Below are positions 1 through 12,920 of a stretch of DNA of 64,000 nucleotides, piece after piece (positions within the stretch are counted from its first letter, which is position 1; the number at the start of each line of letters is the position of its first letter). The stretch is from Casuarius casuarius (taxonomy: Eukaryota; Chordata; Aves; Casuariiformes; Casuariidae). Location of the stretch: positions 186,001 through 250,000 of the forward strand of contig PTFA01000056.1 of NCBI GenBank assembly GCA_003342895.1, read 5' to 3'. A program made the translations under genes and the position numbers. Below the pieces are notes generated by a model. The model was not told where the DNA came from. It saw only the letters and a program-made list of their open reading frames with translations, and made no database searches.

Positions 1-845
1 TTAAAATAAACATGTTCTCCCCAAGCCTCTGTCCTTTCAAAGCAAAATATAATAGTTTTACTGTCACCCCCTTCCCTGAGTTTTTTTGTGGGCATATCCT
101 TTATCTTTCACCTTCACAGGGATTTAAATTTGGATGGATGAACTGAATACACGTAAAATGCACATTATACCAAACCTCACATCTGAGCTGTTTTTGGTGA
201 GGAAAAACTTTGTATGATAAGATTTCTTGGAAGATAAATTTTCGGAGGATCAGTGTGTGGCTGGGAGAGTGTTTGGTAGGGGGTGGCAGGAGTAGCAAGG
301 CTGGGACAGCAATCAAAAACATGAATGGGAGAAGGTGATGGTGTGTGGAAATAGGAGCAGGAGGACTTGGAGGAAAGACTTAGATGGTGCCATGACTTGG
401 ATCCATATAACGAATCTGTCTCCCCTTTGGGAAAAGGAGCTGGTCTGATAGTGGTAAGAGGGTCTATATGCAAAGTTATGTGCAAAGCATCTGATGAAGG
501 GACTCATATGTGCTTTTCCTCCTATGGGCTTGCTTGCTCCAGCTTTGCTTCATCAGCTCAGGTGTGAATGAGGCATGAGCACATTCCTATAAACTTTCAA
601 GAAACAATCAAAATCTTTCTGGTTCTGACAGTGTCTAGCTCTGCCTGGAGTCACAGTAAGTCTTACAGCTCTGACAACTCTCTCAAATTGTGGCGTTTGA
701 TTATTAGTCTCTTCATTGATTTAACACATGGAAAGTGTCAGGCAGATATTACGGATCTAGCTCTATGCATTATTACAGGAACCCTTCAGTAGTTTCATTT
801 ATTGTTATCAGAATACTCTTGCAAGAAAGCAAAGTGCTAATGTCC

Positions 846-950
846 CTGCTTTATAGGAAAAGATTTGAGGCACACAATCATTAAATGAGTTGCTGAAGGT
901 CATGCATAAAACCTGTGTTTACAGAAGTATTTAAATTCCGTTGAACCTAG
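846..950 (-). repeat. MIR-like SINE fragment, antisense
   Basis: The order 'cctgctttataggaaaagat', 'ttgaggcacacaatcattaa', 'tgagttgctgaaggtcatgc', '...aaattccgttgaacctag' parallels the antisense MIR core ('cattttacagatgaggaaac tgaggcacagagaggttaag tgacttgcccaaggtcacac ... gaacccag'). Divergence is high but the motif order and spacing are kept. It is an inert repeat fossil. Confidence 0.55.
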
Positions 951-2864
951 TGACACAGGATACCTAAGTATAAATGTGGACACGGCCCATAAGTTTTAGT
1001 AGAGCTGAAAACCAAGCCCAGTGCTACCTGACTCTGGAGTTTCTGGTGTGACTATACTATGGTGACTGCAGTAATCTTGTCCACCTCTTTAGCATCTTGG
1101 ATGTACAGAGTTCAAAATATAGTAATATAAGTTTTGTAAATAACAATAGGAGTGTTTGGAGAATCTTTCACAAATGCTCCTTCTGTTTAGAAACATCAGG
1201 TATGTCTCTGGTTTATGGGTTGAAGCTATTTCCCTAGTCTCTTGCTGGATTTGTGCTAGCATAAATGCCTTTTATAGGGCAGTGAACTGAAAAAGTAGAG
1301 ACGTAACAAGTTATAGACTAGTCAAGCACTAGACTTCTCCCTGTAATTAATTTGTGAGGTGTTAGAATTGCTGTTTGTGTAGGAAGATGTGTGACAGCCT
1401 CCGTGTACCATGTGTCTAGTCAAACTTGTCCATGCTTGGTTTCTCTGGATATCAGAACATCTGAAAGTTTTTCTTGGTACGCAATCCCATTGCATGATTG
1501 TATCTCTCTGCCTCATCAACTCTTTATCTCTTTTCAAATCTCATCTTAAAACATATCTTTTCTCCTTTGCCTATGTCTCTTAATTTCTCTCTCCCTCCGT
1601 CATTGGGCTTATGACTGAATGGTGTAATTTATTCACTGTACAATGTCTTTATGATGCTGTTTTCTGTAATTTATATCAGGTACAAGACAGTGGCCAGTGT
1701 TGTTTAATTCCATAAAGGGCTTTAGGATGTCATTTGTATAAAAGATACTTACGAAATAAAATCATGAGTCTGCAAAAGGCTTATTCATGCAAGTAGTTAC
1801 ATTAAAATCGATGGTGCTGCTCACGTGAAGAAGTTGTTTCCAGGTTGGACCCTAATATTTTATACCTGGATACTTAAGCCTCCGAAGTGGATCCTCTTCT
1901 CAAATTCTCCTCTGAAATTTCAGTTTCTTGACAGCTGGTTGACTTACAGCTGACTGTAGTTCCAGGAATGTGCTGTTTTATGGTTCTGTTGGGCAATATT
2001 TACCACATCCAACTTTAGGTGTCACAGGAGGGTGCATAAATTAGAGCTTGGTCACTGTAGAGTCAGCAGCCTTCAGAAGACATTTAAAGCACAGAAGTTA
2101 GAAGTCCGCTTTCCCTCACAGACCTTATAGGAAGATTTCCCTAAAGTCTGATCTGCTTGCTGTCTACGAATAGACATTGTCTGGGCTTACTAAGTCTTAG
2201 GCAGGTCTGGCTTGGTTTTGGAAGCTTTTCCTGTTACCTAATTAAAAACAAATTGCCAGATGACAATTTATGGTTTTTATATTTATGTTAGGTAAATCTG
2301 TGGTGGAGGGTAACTTTTCTCTTGTTAGGTGTCCAGTGGGTGTTTAGCAGACCAAGATTATAGGAAAAAAATAAAATCAGCTCAGAATTAAAATTAAATA
2401 GAAAAACCCATGACTTCTCTCCGAATGTCCTTTCCCTGTTAGACCAATCTCAGCTGTGTTAAAATATTCCCTTACAGCATGTTTCTTCTCCCAGAGTATC
2501 TCCAGTTCACTAGTCTCAAATTATGACACATATCCCTGAATATGAAAGCTTTTGGCTGAGCCTGAATAAGCTTTCCAGTAAGATAGATGTTCACTCTTTG
2601 GATATGTAATAGAATACCCATCCAATGTCTCATCAGTACAAAACTGATGATGTGATCCAACTTCAGGTGCTTTGTCTCCTACAAAAACTTTTGTATCTAT
2701 TACCTGGAAAATGGAATGATGATTTCAAATTGGATTCTAGACGCTGATGGAAGCTAGGCCCTAATTCACTGACATCACCAAATCTTTCCACTTATTATCT
2801 CTCTTTTCGGAGCAGGAGGGGAAGAAAAGGAAGAAAAAGGAAACCTGTCAGTTGAGTTTTCCTC

Positions 2865-2881
2865 TTTTTTTTTTTTTTTTT
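2865..2881. repeat. 17-T homopolymer
   Basis: Run of 17 T next to a purine-rich patch (2816-2843, 'gaagaaaaggaagaaaaagg'). The two form a polypurine/polypyrimidine neighbourhood of about 65 bases. Confidence 0.85.
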
Positions 2882-5463
2882 AACCTGTCTTTTCTTAAGG
2901 GTTCCCTTGTCCTAAAGCAGCCATCTGATTTTTTCACTCTGCTGCATGATGGAGGAGAAACTCCATCCAGCTCCCAAAGCAGCTCCTTGGCCTGACCCTT
3001 CCTCTCTTGTTGTCTCATGGGTGACTTCCGCTGTCCAGGAAATCTTCTTAATCACAGTCTTATTGTGCTAGCCAAAATCCATCAGTGTACTTCCTGGATT
3101 CAGGGCTGGAGAGGTAAGAAGAAAAATTTAGCAGCTCAGAATAATAGATCAGGGATTGTGCAGACTTCCCATTTCCCTGACCAATGAGCCAGAGTTTTTG
3201 TGAACCAGCTTTTGGGAATGGCATTGAGTAATCCATTCAGTAACTGACCTGTTGTCTGAAACTGTGGACATAAGGTTTTTTCCATAGCTTCTTATTTTAA
3301 GATAGCCAAGAAAAAAAAAATTCTTACTTTTTGAGGTTATCCTCAAAAATTAGTTGGCAAAATGATGAGGGAATGTTATAATGTCCTGTTAAAATGGGAA
3401 CTCTTCTTGTTAGAGCATCAGTAAAATCACTGGGCTGAGAAGGATGTTTTAGATGGGTGGACATTTATGTAGTACATGGTAGGCCAGAGACAAGGATTAT
3501 ATCCAGCCATGACATGTATGTCCTTTTTAGCTAATTTTTCATGAACTATCCTTTCATTTTCCTCATCCTTAGATATGCAAATGGTATCTCTAAAGTTTCC
3601 TTTGCGGCAGTATGGGTGTGTGATTAAATTGGCCAATTTGTCGTGGTTAGCTTGTGTGGGTTTTTTTAAAGCTTGTACCTTTCTGGATTTATGCATATAA
3701 AATCTGGAATAAATGGAAGACTCCTGTTGACCTTGGTGTTTTTACAAAAATCGGTAATAATTTGAATAGATATAATTTAGGATTGGAAGCCTTGAGGTTC
3801 ATTCTCATCAAGGACAATCATTTTCATGGTTTTTATTTATTCCCTGATGATATATTAAAGTGTAATAATATGGAGACTTTTATGATAGGTGTCATTTAAT
3901 AACAATGAAAAGACTGCAGTTTCATAATCCCTTGAATGTGGAAGCTGAGGGAAAAAACAGTTTTTAACAGTCCAGATATCTGTCAGGTGATTCATTTATA
4001 CTCATTTTACAAACGGAATATTTTGCTCCCCTGGAAAAAAAAATCTTTTTTTTGAGCAATTCTGTGCATGGGTCTTCCAACACAATCACATTCAAGTACC
4101 CCTTAAAATCGCTCACCGAGGCAAGGAAAAAGAGAAAAAGTATTTCAATTAGGAGATGAAAATTACAGCCATGGAGTAGACTAATGTTTATACTAAATAT
4201 TGTATTATCTGTTATATTCCAACTTCTTTTCAGGGGATGAAGAGATTGGCTGGAATGTAAGCCTGTAATTTGATTTAAACAATGAGAAATTCAAATGCAC
4301 AAAGGAGGCAAAAAGCAGCTCTTTTTTCCTGGGGCAGATGAGGAGAAGGCAGCCTGCAACAGAGCAACTGGTCTTGATTCTGTACACAGACGTTCTCACT
4401 TGGGATATTGAAAATATATGTGGTAGCAGTAGCAACATCGAGCTGCGTGAGTTCAGGAAGAGTGCAACTATGCAGCTTGTTGTAAATGAGTGCTAATAAG
4501 ACTAATATACCACATGTCACCCACACCATTTTATCGCTATCTACCGTTCCACGGAGAGCAGCATGGAGAAAGGAGAAGTGGAGGAGAACAAAAGGGTGGG
4601 AGTGACATAGTGAAGAAAAGGGGGTTACTGCTGTAATCATCATTTCACTGAACTGTGAATTTTAACGGGTTCTCTTTAGTTCAGATTGTTATTTTGTCCA
4701 CGAAGTATTTGTACAAGATAATGACGATGGCTGACAGAATATTGCAGTATAGCTGAATTCTCATGGACTTCACAAACGGGTCTCTTGTCCAATATGCTTC
4801 AACCTATATGATCACAGCTTAGTCATATTGCCACATTGTTTTTAATGGTACATTTAATTTTATGAATAAACTGGTTTCTAAATTGCTAACCAGTTGTCTG
4901 ATTAGCTGCCACAGATACCATTTAATCTGAGTGCTCAAGTAAAGCGTAACTGCTGCTTTTACGATATCAATACCCTTGTCATGTCTGTCCAACTGCCATC
5001 TATGCAAGCTAAGTTCATATGATAAAATTCCTTTAGGAATCATTAAAGAAAAATGTGGGCATTTGTGAATAAAACCAATGCTTATCTTAGTTTTTGTAAA
5101 TAACACAAGTTATTCTATGATTTAATGGCTTGTTAAATTTCAGTGCAAAATGTGGCAAACTGTAAAGTACAGGAATGGATCACACCTCTTTCGTGCTTTC
5201 TATTCAAATATCTACTCTTACTTCCTTGAAAAATCATGGGTGTATTTTTCAGGGTATGTTTTCCAGCCCCCAAGAAGGGCTTATTTTAGTATTTGTGGGT
5301 GCAGTTTGAAAACACAGATTTAGCTTGCATGCAAAATGAACTACTGGAACAAATTTAGATGCTGATTTCCTTGAAGTCTGCAATTTGTTCCATGAAAGCA
5401 AACATTATGACCACCAATCATGCCTGTAAAAGGAATGCTGATCACCTGAAAATGTGCTGGAAT

Positions 5464-5535
5464 ACTTGCAACCTTGTGAAGTAAGTCTTATCACCCCTCT
5501 TTTATAGGCAGAGACACAGAAAAAGTAAGGTTTAT
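5464..5535 (-). repeat. MIR-like SINE fragment, antisense
   Basis: 'cttgcaaccttgtgaagtaa' followed by 'gtcttatcacccctctttta' and 'taggcagagacacagaaaaa' follows the antisense MIR consensus order ('acaaccctatgaggtaggta', '...ttatccccattttacag', 'gaaactgaggcacagagagg'). It is a short, diverged copy. Confidence 0.5.
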
Positions 5536-7784
5536 TGTGCAGTAGGAATGTGGACAAAACACAGTTACAGAAGGATGATGAGCAGGTACAGATGCCTATG
5601 ATGTGAATGATTTATAGCTGATGAAAAGGGAGAGAAGCTACTCAGAGGACTCTTCAGAGTTAGATGTGCAAAATCTAGTGGAGTAAATACCTCCTGATCT
5701 CCTTGTACGCTGTTAGCGGCTTTGTCACAGTTTAGAGTTAAGGAACACTGGATTAGACCAGGATGGGAGAACCAAGCAGCAGCCGTGTGCTATAATACGT
5801 GTTACAGGAAAGTCAAGGTGGATACAGCCTTGGTCATGGCAGGGCAGTTCTGCAGTAGGACAGCTTCTCTGCCTCGCAAGAGGTGGACTGTGCCGTGAAC
5901 CAGCAAGAGTTAATGTGGAGAACATCCTCTCTCCCATCTCTGTGTTAAATCTGTGCCTGTGGGCTATTGCATTTCTCCGTTTCTCATGGGCACCTCCGGT
6001 CTTGCTTGCTCAAGGTCAAAATACTGTTAACACAGCAAACAACAATATATATTCTTTAGCTTGTATGGTTGTTGCAGGGGTGTTTGCTTTTTGCACAGCA
6101 TAAAATGGTTAAAGATGATGTTTTGCCCACTTATGGCAAGTGCTTTTTGAACTTGCTTTGTATGGTTACCTGAGTTATTTTCCATCTGTTTCCTCACATC
6201 ACTTTCATCTGGCTTAAGCCGACTGTCTGATTGTGGCACCTTCCACGATGCAGTGTAATTAACCACAGGCAACTATTCAACATATTAGAGATGAAAGCAA
6301 CATAGCGTGTTTTCTCTGGCTTCGTGACATGTGAAGGCCAAAAGAACAACTTTATTCTCTCCAAAGCTTCTCTACCATTCTTCAGTGTGTGACTGGAATA
6401 ATTTTAGATGGCCTTGTACGTGTACAGATATACCTAAGACGCATTGCAATAATACGGCTTGGGCCCCATAACCAACCTCTCCACACCGAAAAGGAGGGGA
6501 ATGTTGACAACTGGTTAATACGTAGTGGAAGAAATTAAATGCCTTTGACAGTAATTGCCTGAAGAGAATTCAGAAGATGAGATAGCAACAACACAGTGCA
6601 CACAAAATAACTAGATTAAGAGCACAATAGCCATATGTCAACATTATACTAAGAAAACAGTGCTTAAAATGGTGAGGTCAGAACCTTTGCCAAGAACCTG
6701 ACATGTGGTTGCCAGAGGAGTTTTGTATTAGAAAGTAGTGTGTGGAAAGAAGTGCAAAAACCTGCTTCTCCTTCCAGACCCCGTGGTTTGAAATCTCAGT
6801 GTGTCCAACTGAGATTGATTACTGCAATTGATGAGGAGTATTAATAGGGGAGGGAAATGTTAAAAATGAAAAACAATTCTTTTTCCATTTCTCAGTCTAC
6901 TTAGAACTAAATGATGCTAATAAAACAAGCCATAGTTGGCTAACGAAGTAATTTTTCCCCATGTAAATCTTGACTCTTAAAAGGTTTGTATTGCATTATG
7001 ATCTCCCTCTCTCTACAACTAACATGAGTAATAAATCGTAGTGGCTTGAATTAAAAATGAAGCTTATTTTTTGTTTGTGCATTTCTGACAAGATTGAGGT
7101 TGCAATAGCACTTAGCAATAGCACTTTATAAATTACAAACCAGAAATACCTTCTTTGAAGTAGGATCATTTCTTTAATTTTTCATAATGGAAGATATATT
7201 ATACAATAGGAATCATGGTCCAACCTTTCAAACCTTTCCTCCAAAACAGAACGTTTAAATTTTGCGTGTTCAGTACAATCAGCCTTTATATGTGCAAATG
7301 AAATGCTTAGGTTTTTCATGCAAATAGAAAACATCGTTATATTGCTTTAACACAGCATTGTTCCATACTCTCAGACATTGTATTTACAAATACGTATATA
7401 TTGCATAACCTCAGTATTTGAATTTTTGGCATCTAGATGTTTTCTGTCTTAAAGGTTCTTAAATTATTTTAACCCTTAAATGATTTGTAGATCTATAAAT
7501 CCTTCCATTCAGGTTAATGAAGATTTTTGTCTAAAAACTGACACAGAAGTTCTCTTGCTGAGGGCTGAGGAGGGGGTTTAGTTTCTGGTCTCCTCCCATT
7601 TCAGCTAAACATATGGTGAATTTCTGTATTCAGTCAAAAATATTCATCTCTAGGAAGTGTAAGTATAGCAATCACCACCACAATATCACTTTCAGAACAA
7701 AGATACAGACTTTTAGTTCTAGTATTACGTGTTGTTATATATACCTGATCATTTAACATCTCTAGAGTTTTGGTACGTTGGCAT

Positions 7785-7814
7785 ATTTTATTGGGTATTG
7801 GTACCCAATAAAAT
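7785..7814. other. Perfect 13-bp inverted repeat with 4-base loop
   Basis: Arms 'attttattgggta' (7785-7797) and 'tacccaataaaat' (7802-7814) are exact reverse complements around the loop TTGG. A DNA cruciform or RNA hairpin is possible. Each arm contains an ATTGG/CCAAT motif, so this can also be read as two facing CCAAT-box-like sites. No gene start is seen nearby. Confidence 0.85.
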
Positions 7815-8009
7815 TGCTCTTCTTGTAAAGAGATGACTAATGCAAAGGGTCTATTAATGAGCATCTCTGTTTTGGGGACTTTCTGGTATATGCCTATCCT
7901 AACATGTCATCTGTATCATTTCGATAAGAGCAGATAAATTGGCAGCCTCCCTAAGATGCCATAGTGCCATAGTTACATATTTTATGTAGTTTATTCTAGC
8001 TCAGCAACC

Positions 8010-8033
8010 AAAAAAAAAAAAAAAAAAAAAAAA
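8010..8033 (+). repeat. 24-A homopolymer
   Basis: Uninterrupted run of 24 A. No recognised retroposed body lies before it and no convincing target-site duplication flanks it, so it is annotated as simple sequence rather than a processed insert tail. Confidence 0.9.
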
Positions 8034-9514
8034 CCCACACCTCACTGAGTATAAGGTACCTTGGTACAGATTTAACCAGATCTACTTTAGGTCTTTTAAA
8101 GGTAAAACTGTCAGCAAAATATCACACCCCAAACTGACACAGTTATACCAGTGTGAATTTTTGTATGTAGGCCAACTCTTGCTCTGCTATATCTTAAATG
8201 AATCATAGGCTGCAGTCCAATTCCCTTAACAAAAAATAATTGGCAGAAGCCTCTACTGTCAGATTTGGCAGTACAAGGGCTGTACAGGCATGCAGACTGA
8301 ATTAGACTCTCATTTTTGGAGATGCTCCTTCAGAACAAGGTTACCGTATGTGAGCGAGGCAGCATTAGGAAGTTTGCCCTGCTGTTGCCCGTTTTATATC
8401 CTCCCTATTGATAGGAAACTTAACTCTGTGTACCACTTGACCGCGCTCATGAGCACTGTGTGCCCTGGCATGGCAGGGCTAGATCTTGCTCCATGCGCAG
8501 TTCAGCAGCACCTCGAGGGCTCCCGGCAGCTGCAGTCAGTGGCAGATCCTTTGAGTGTGGGTGTAATCATGAGTTTTGCCCACCTTGTGGCATAAGACAC
8601 AAAACCCATGTAACCTTAAACCCAGCACTTTGTATTCTTTTTTCCCTCACCTGCTGTTTTCTAAGGCATTTGCTTTGTGTCAACCTTTTGTAATGACGAC
8701 ACCTAGAATTGTACTCTATACCCCCTGACCCCCGCCCAAAAGTAAAATGAAATGACCATTTACTTCCCTGATTTTTAGATCTGGGGCTTTGCGGAGAAGC
8801 AGATAGAGGGCTTGTTAGGATTAAAACTTGGCATCGTTGTAATGTATGAGAAAACATTTTTGTTATTGGTTAAATTGTCATTTACTCAATTTCATCAATC
8901 TTATTAAAAGCTACATTGGAACAGCCTGTTGCTTAAATGAACATACCTCCCTACGAATATGTTGTTTTGATTCCATGATTTTTTTTTGTTAAAGCTGTTT
9001 ATGAGCTGAAGGAAGCAAAAGACTAATAGAAAAAATTAGCAGTTGATATCTCTAGTTCTGACTGGATACTGCTACACATTTAATATTTAGTTGATTTTAG
9101 ATTTATAAATAATCTTGTTATCTATTCAGTACTAAAATGGTAAATATTCTCTTTCTGGCTAAGGCTCAGTAAAAATAGCAGTGAACATAATGTTTAATGG
9201 TCACTGCTTTTTTAAAAAGGTTTTCTTGTGAAATGTCTTTGAAATACATCTGTGGCTACGTGGTTTAATAAAGGCTCATTGTAATTAGTGACATACACTT
9301 ATAAGGAATTTAAATGTTCGAATTCAAGCCGTCTTAGGGCTTTCTTGTGTTTAAAATCTATCCATTAGATTAGGTGGAAGGGTCGTAAAGCATTCTGTGA
9401 AATCAGGTGCTGATATATCACTCTTGAAGGGTGTTAATTTGGTTCTCCAGTTCTGATTTGTTTGGAAGAACATATTAATTGCTTGTTAGACAGAATTAAA
9501 CTATTTTGTGCTGC

Positions 9515-9530
9515 AAAAAAAAAAAAAAAA
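9515..9530 (+). repeat. 16-A homopolymer
   Basis: Run of 16 A after 'tattttgtgctgc'. Simple sequence; no retrogene body recognised upstream. Confidence 0.85.
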
Positions 9531-9862
9531 GATAAAAAGGAATAGCTGAAAATAAAAAGCTGGATCTCAGCAGAGCATTAATTCTGATTACAGCAGCTTG
9601 TTTTGCAAAAGGCAGAACAGGATGATTTTGTCTTTTTGGATCAGCTCTGAGAGACAAAGGCTGATACTGCTGAGAGATGAAAAACTGAGAGAATTTTATT
9701 CCCTGCCAAAAAATATTCTTAAGGTCATAGGATTATGTGGTCTGCCTCAGCATCTCTACTGGCTCGCAACTCAGCAGTCAGGAAAACAATTGCAGGAAAG
9801 CTATTTCACTTGAAAGCAAAAATGCTCAGTTCTGTTACAGCTGCAGAGATATGACTGTGCCT

Positions 9863-9926
9863 GGGGCCCAATCCTGCATGTCCTGAGCCATTAAAGTCAA
9901 TGGAGCCTCACTTGGGCATCAGGATG
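9863..9926. repeat. Ancient palindromic element fragment
   Basis: 'ggggcccaatcctgcatgtc' followed by 'attaaagtcaatggagcctc' and '...catcaggatg' contains the GATCCTGC-type end, the AAGTCAATGG centre and an inverted-end remnant. It is shorter than the 21.46-kb copy, about 64 bp, probably through internal deletion. Confidence 0.4.
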
Positions 9927-10536
9927 TATGTGGAGGAAGCCAAGAGCAAGGTGATAACCTACCTGGGAATCCAGGTGTAGGGGTTGCTTAAAAAGGAGAT
10001 CCTGCAATGACAGTTTCAATTTTACAGGATCAGGCATTTCGTGCAGATATGTAGGTTCATGCCGTGTGTGTGGCAGGATTGTAGAGAAGTCAATGTCTGC
10101 ACAGACAACAAAGTGAAGGGTAAATGTTCTGCTGCTCTCCTAAAAGTCTTTTAATTAGAGAAATAATGTTGCTGAGTGAATTCTTTAGGAAGACACAGAT
10201 TATGCTCAAAAACAAACAGGACATAACAGCCATGTCCCTGCAGTAGAATTCTAAACATAGGTTTAAAAAATCACATAGCAAGGCTGTCCCTCTGTTAAAT
10301 TGCCTGTCATGTTCTCCTAAGGGCTGCCATTTCTGCTGTGTGTTACTTAGATTTATATATGCATAAGGGTTTATGCTGGAGGAAGGACCTATCTGTTCAT
10401 GTGGGCCTGTCCTTGTGCCTAATCCTGTTTGAACAGAAGTTCCCAATGTGATTAGTCCAGCGAGGGGTAGCAAGGTTCAGAGTAAATCTTACGAAATACG
10501 ATACTTTATTAAGGTGGACCATGTGAGGTGATTTTG

Positions 10537-10640
10537 ATTATATTATATTATATTATATTATATTATATATTATATTATTGATTATATTATATTATATTAT
10601 ATATATATTATATATTTGATTATATTATTTATTATATTAG
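10537..10640. repeat. ATATT-type pentanucleotide microsatellite
   Basis: About 104 bases of repeated 'attat' units, interrupted by 'attg', by 'atatatat' runs and by a recurring 'gattatattatattatatt' phrase. It contains no gene. Such tracts are length-polymorphic and easily miscalled in assembly. Confidence 0.9.
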
Positions 10641-12218
10641 TTGATTTCTAGCATATTGCATCATGTTAAACCTCTTTCTTTTAACAATATCAAGTAAAGA
10701 AAAAGAAAGCATGTGCATATATCTGCCAGTAAATCTATCAAATACCTAATCATGTTTTTGGCTTAATTGTTGAATTAACTGTGAGAATCAGACTCTGATG
10801 TTTCAGTTTTTGGAAGATATTCTATTTGCTTGATGGCTATTCTGTGTAGGGTCACGTTTTGGTTTTCCTTTTGTTTAGTTAGGATCCCTGGCTCCTTAAA
10901 CACGCTACGTTTAAAGCTGGAAGGGTTTTAATCGCCTTTCCTTGATAATGTCAGTTTGGAGTCTGAGAATCTACTTGGGAATTTTAGGGATTCAGTGTTC
11001 ATTTTCAGTAGGCTTTACAGAATTTGAGTATCATGGAGATCCCTTCCAAATCTCGCATATGTGTGCATAATTTACTCTTTTAATGGTTTTACTGTATTTT
11101 CACTCTTTTTGCCTTGTCTACTTCAGTCTCATGCAAAGAGCAAGCCGTAGTATCTCAGAACCACCTAGAGGAGCCTTCCTTTCATACTTCCCTTTTGTAT
11201 GCCCTGATACTAGCGATCCAAACCTTGAGCTTTGCTGCTAACACGTGTTTTGTTCTTTGCTCTTTACCTCTTTAACTGCCTACCAAACCTTTTATTTTGT
11301 CTGCCTGTCATATTTTTGCTCTATCCTAACCTCTGAGCTCTCTGGACCAGGAGTTGTCGCCTTAACTTGACAGTGTTGGTGCCAGTCGCTGGATCTTGGC
11401 TATGAGCCCATGCACGCTACCAAATGCAAAAGCTCATGCATCTCCTTTATCAGGCCTGATCTTACCCCTAGATAATGCTAAGTTTTTTGTTTGCTTTTTT
11501 TTTGTTTGCTCGTTTGATATTTGTAAGGCATTTGAGATATTTAGTTGACATGTGGGGGAAGTTTACTTTGTGGATTAGGAATGATGTGTTTTTTGTCACA
11601 AGGGCTCGCTAATAATTTACCTCACTAGGTTTAGATCAAATTGAAAATAGTTGGCTCAAGCACGAATACTGGAATTTCCTTGTTGAAGGAGTTGAAACAA
11701 GTTTTGGCTTTTTCTGAATTTCTCTAACTTTATTTGTGAGATAAAGGTCATCCAATTTTTCAGATTCACTTGTCTAAACTTGTTTTGTCCATCTGTTTTT
11801 GTCCTGGCATGCACAACAGTAAATCTTTCATGTAAGTGCCGTTTCACTGCTCTTCCATAACAGTAAGGACGAACATTCAGGAATATTATTGGTATCTAAA
11901 TAAAGCAGAACTGTTCTCATTCTCTCTAAACAGGAAAATATCCATTAGCAAGCAGATACGGGTGTGAAGTCCACAGCAAAGTAATGATACGATGTTTGTC
12001 AGTAATCATGATAAAATATGACTTCATTTTTAAGATGATTCCTGAGATACAATGAAACAACAGAGATGTAAATAACTCAAAGTATTTTAACTTCAATGTT
12101 TGTTCTTTTTATCTGTTATTTGTTTCTGAGGGACTGATTCATAGCCTGCTTCGTATCTGGGCCACAGTTTAGAGAGCATGTATTTCAGCACTTTGCAGTG
12201 AAGCAAATTGCTTAAGCT

Positions 12219-12300
12219 TTTATATATTTATAAAATATATATAAATTATAAAATATATAAATATATAAATTATATATAAAATATAAATTTTAAACTTTTA
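12219..12300. repeat. AT-rich low-complexity tract
   Basis: Almost pure A/T (repeats of 'aaatatataaat' and 'tataaa' type) immediately before the 49-bp duplication. It is simple sequence with no coding content. Confidence 0.85.
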
Positions 12301-12382
12301 CATTATTAAAAACTACTAGTTCCTGTTATTGTTGTCCCCAGTGAGTGGCTGGGAAAAGGGGTAAAATTTATAAAGTGTCCAG

Positions 12383-12480
12383 TCAAGGTTTTGGAGTCAG
12401 ATTCTCATCCATATTTAGATAAAGAAGAGTATCAAGGTTTTGGAGTCAGATTCTCATCCATATTTAGATAAAGAAGAGTA
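12383..12480 (+). repeat. Perfect 49-bp tandem duplication
   Basis: Bases 12383-12431 and 12432-12480 are identical over all 49 positions (unit starts 'tcaaggttttggagtcagat' and ends 'aaagaagagta'). The absence of any difference, in unique sequence that is not low-complexity, points to a recent duplication, or to an assembly or replication-slippage product. The unit is not a multiple of three and carries no evident coding or repeat-family signal. Confidence 0.95.
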
Positions 12481-12599
12481 TCAGGGAGGTAAGACCATCA
12501 GGGGCTCAAATGCTTTTTAACAGAAAGCTGAAAACAAGTATGCCTTAAATTGTTAGAAACTAATGACAGCGGATGAGCAATGAACAAAGAAAGAGCTGA

Positions 12600-12920
12600 G
12601 GCAAGACAGAATGCTTCAACAGTGCTGCTGCTTTCTGGCGGCAGTTCTTCTTATACCTGCGATGGGGAAAGATGCTGTCACGTGAAGTTGTCACCGCAGG
12701 AGCAGGCGATATGACTTTCAAGTCGGATGTGCTGAGGGAGCCCTGGGTTTGCTGTGGTGGTGCCGTGGGCGATGATCACAGCAGGACACGGCACAGCTGC
12801 CATGAAGGGACTGGCCTTCCCCCGGTGGCTGCCTTGCTGCACCGCAGAGCTCCAGCACGTGCAGCGGCACAAGGCATGGCAGGGACTGACTGAACCTGGC
12901 GGTGGCTGCCTGAAAATGGC
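12600..12920. other. GC-rich patch without recognised gene
   Basis: Moderately CpG-containing sequence ('ctggcggcagttc', 'gtgccgtgggcgatg', 'tgcagcggcac') with short overlapping frames of 64-86 codons on both strands. The translated frames show nothing recognisable. Confidence 0.45.

Larger units (their letters stand above)
1..8009. other. Unique non-coding DNA
   Basis: Apart from the two antisense MIR-like pieces, the 17-T tract and the 7.79-kb hairpin, I see no gene here. Open frames are short. The longest, 122 codons on the minus strand (4275-4643), has no recognisable domain and no supporting splice sites. Confidence 0.6.
8034..12218. other. Unique non-coding DNA
   Basis: AT-rich drift with the palindromic fossil at 9863, the ATATT microsatellite and homopolymers. 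A small CpG-bearing patch at 8420-8560 gives frames of 77-101 codons that are not recognisable. The C-run at 8720-8738 is one tract short of a minus-strand quadruplex motif. Confidence 0.6.

Noticed and set aside
4275..4643. 122-codon minus-strand frame with a hydrophobic middle
   Set aside because: One hydrophobic stretch (ILVLLALIY) looks membrane-like, but there is no signal for a real start, no family match and no exon signals.
8010..8033. 24-A run as the tail of a processed pseudogene
   Set aside because: No AATAAA-type signal at proper spacing, no recognisable gene body upstream and no target-site duplication seen.
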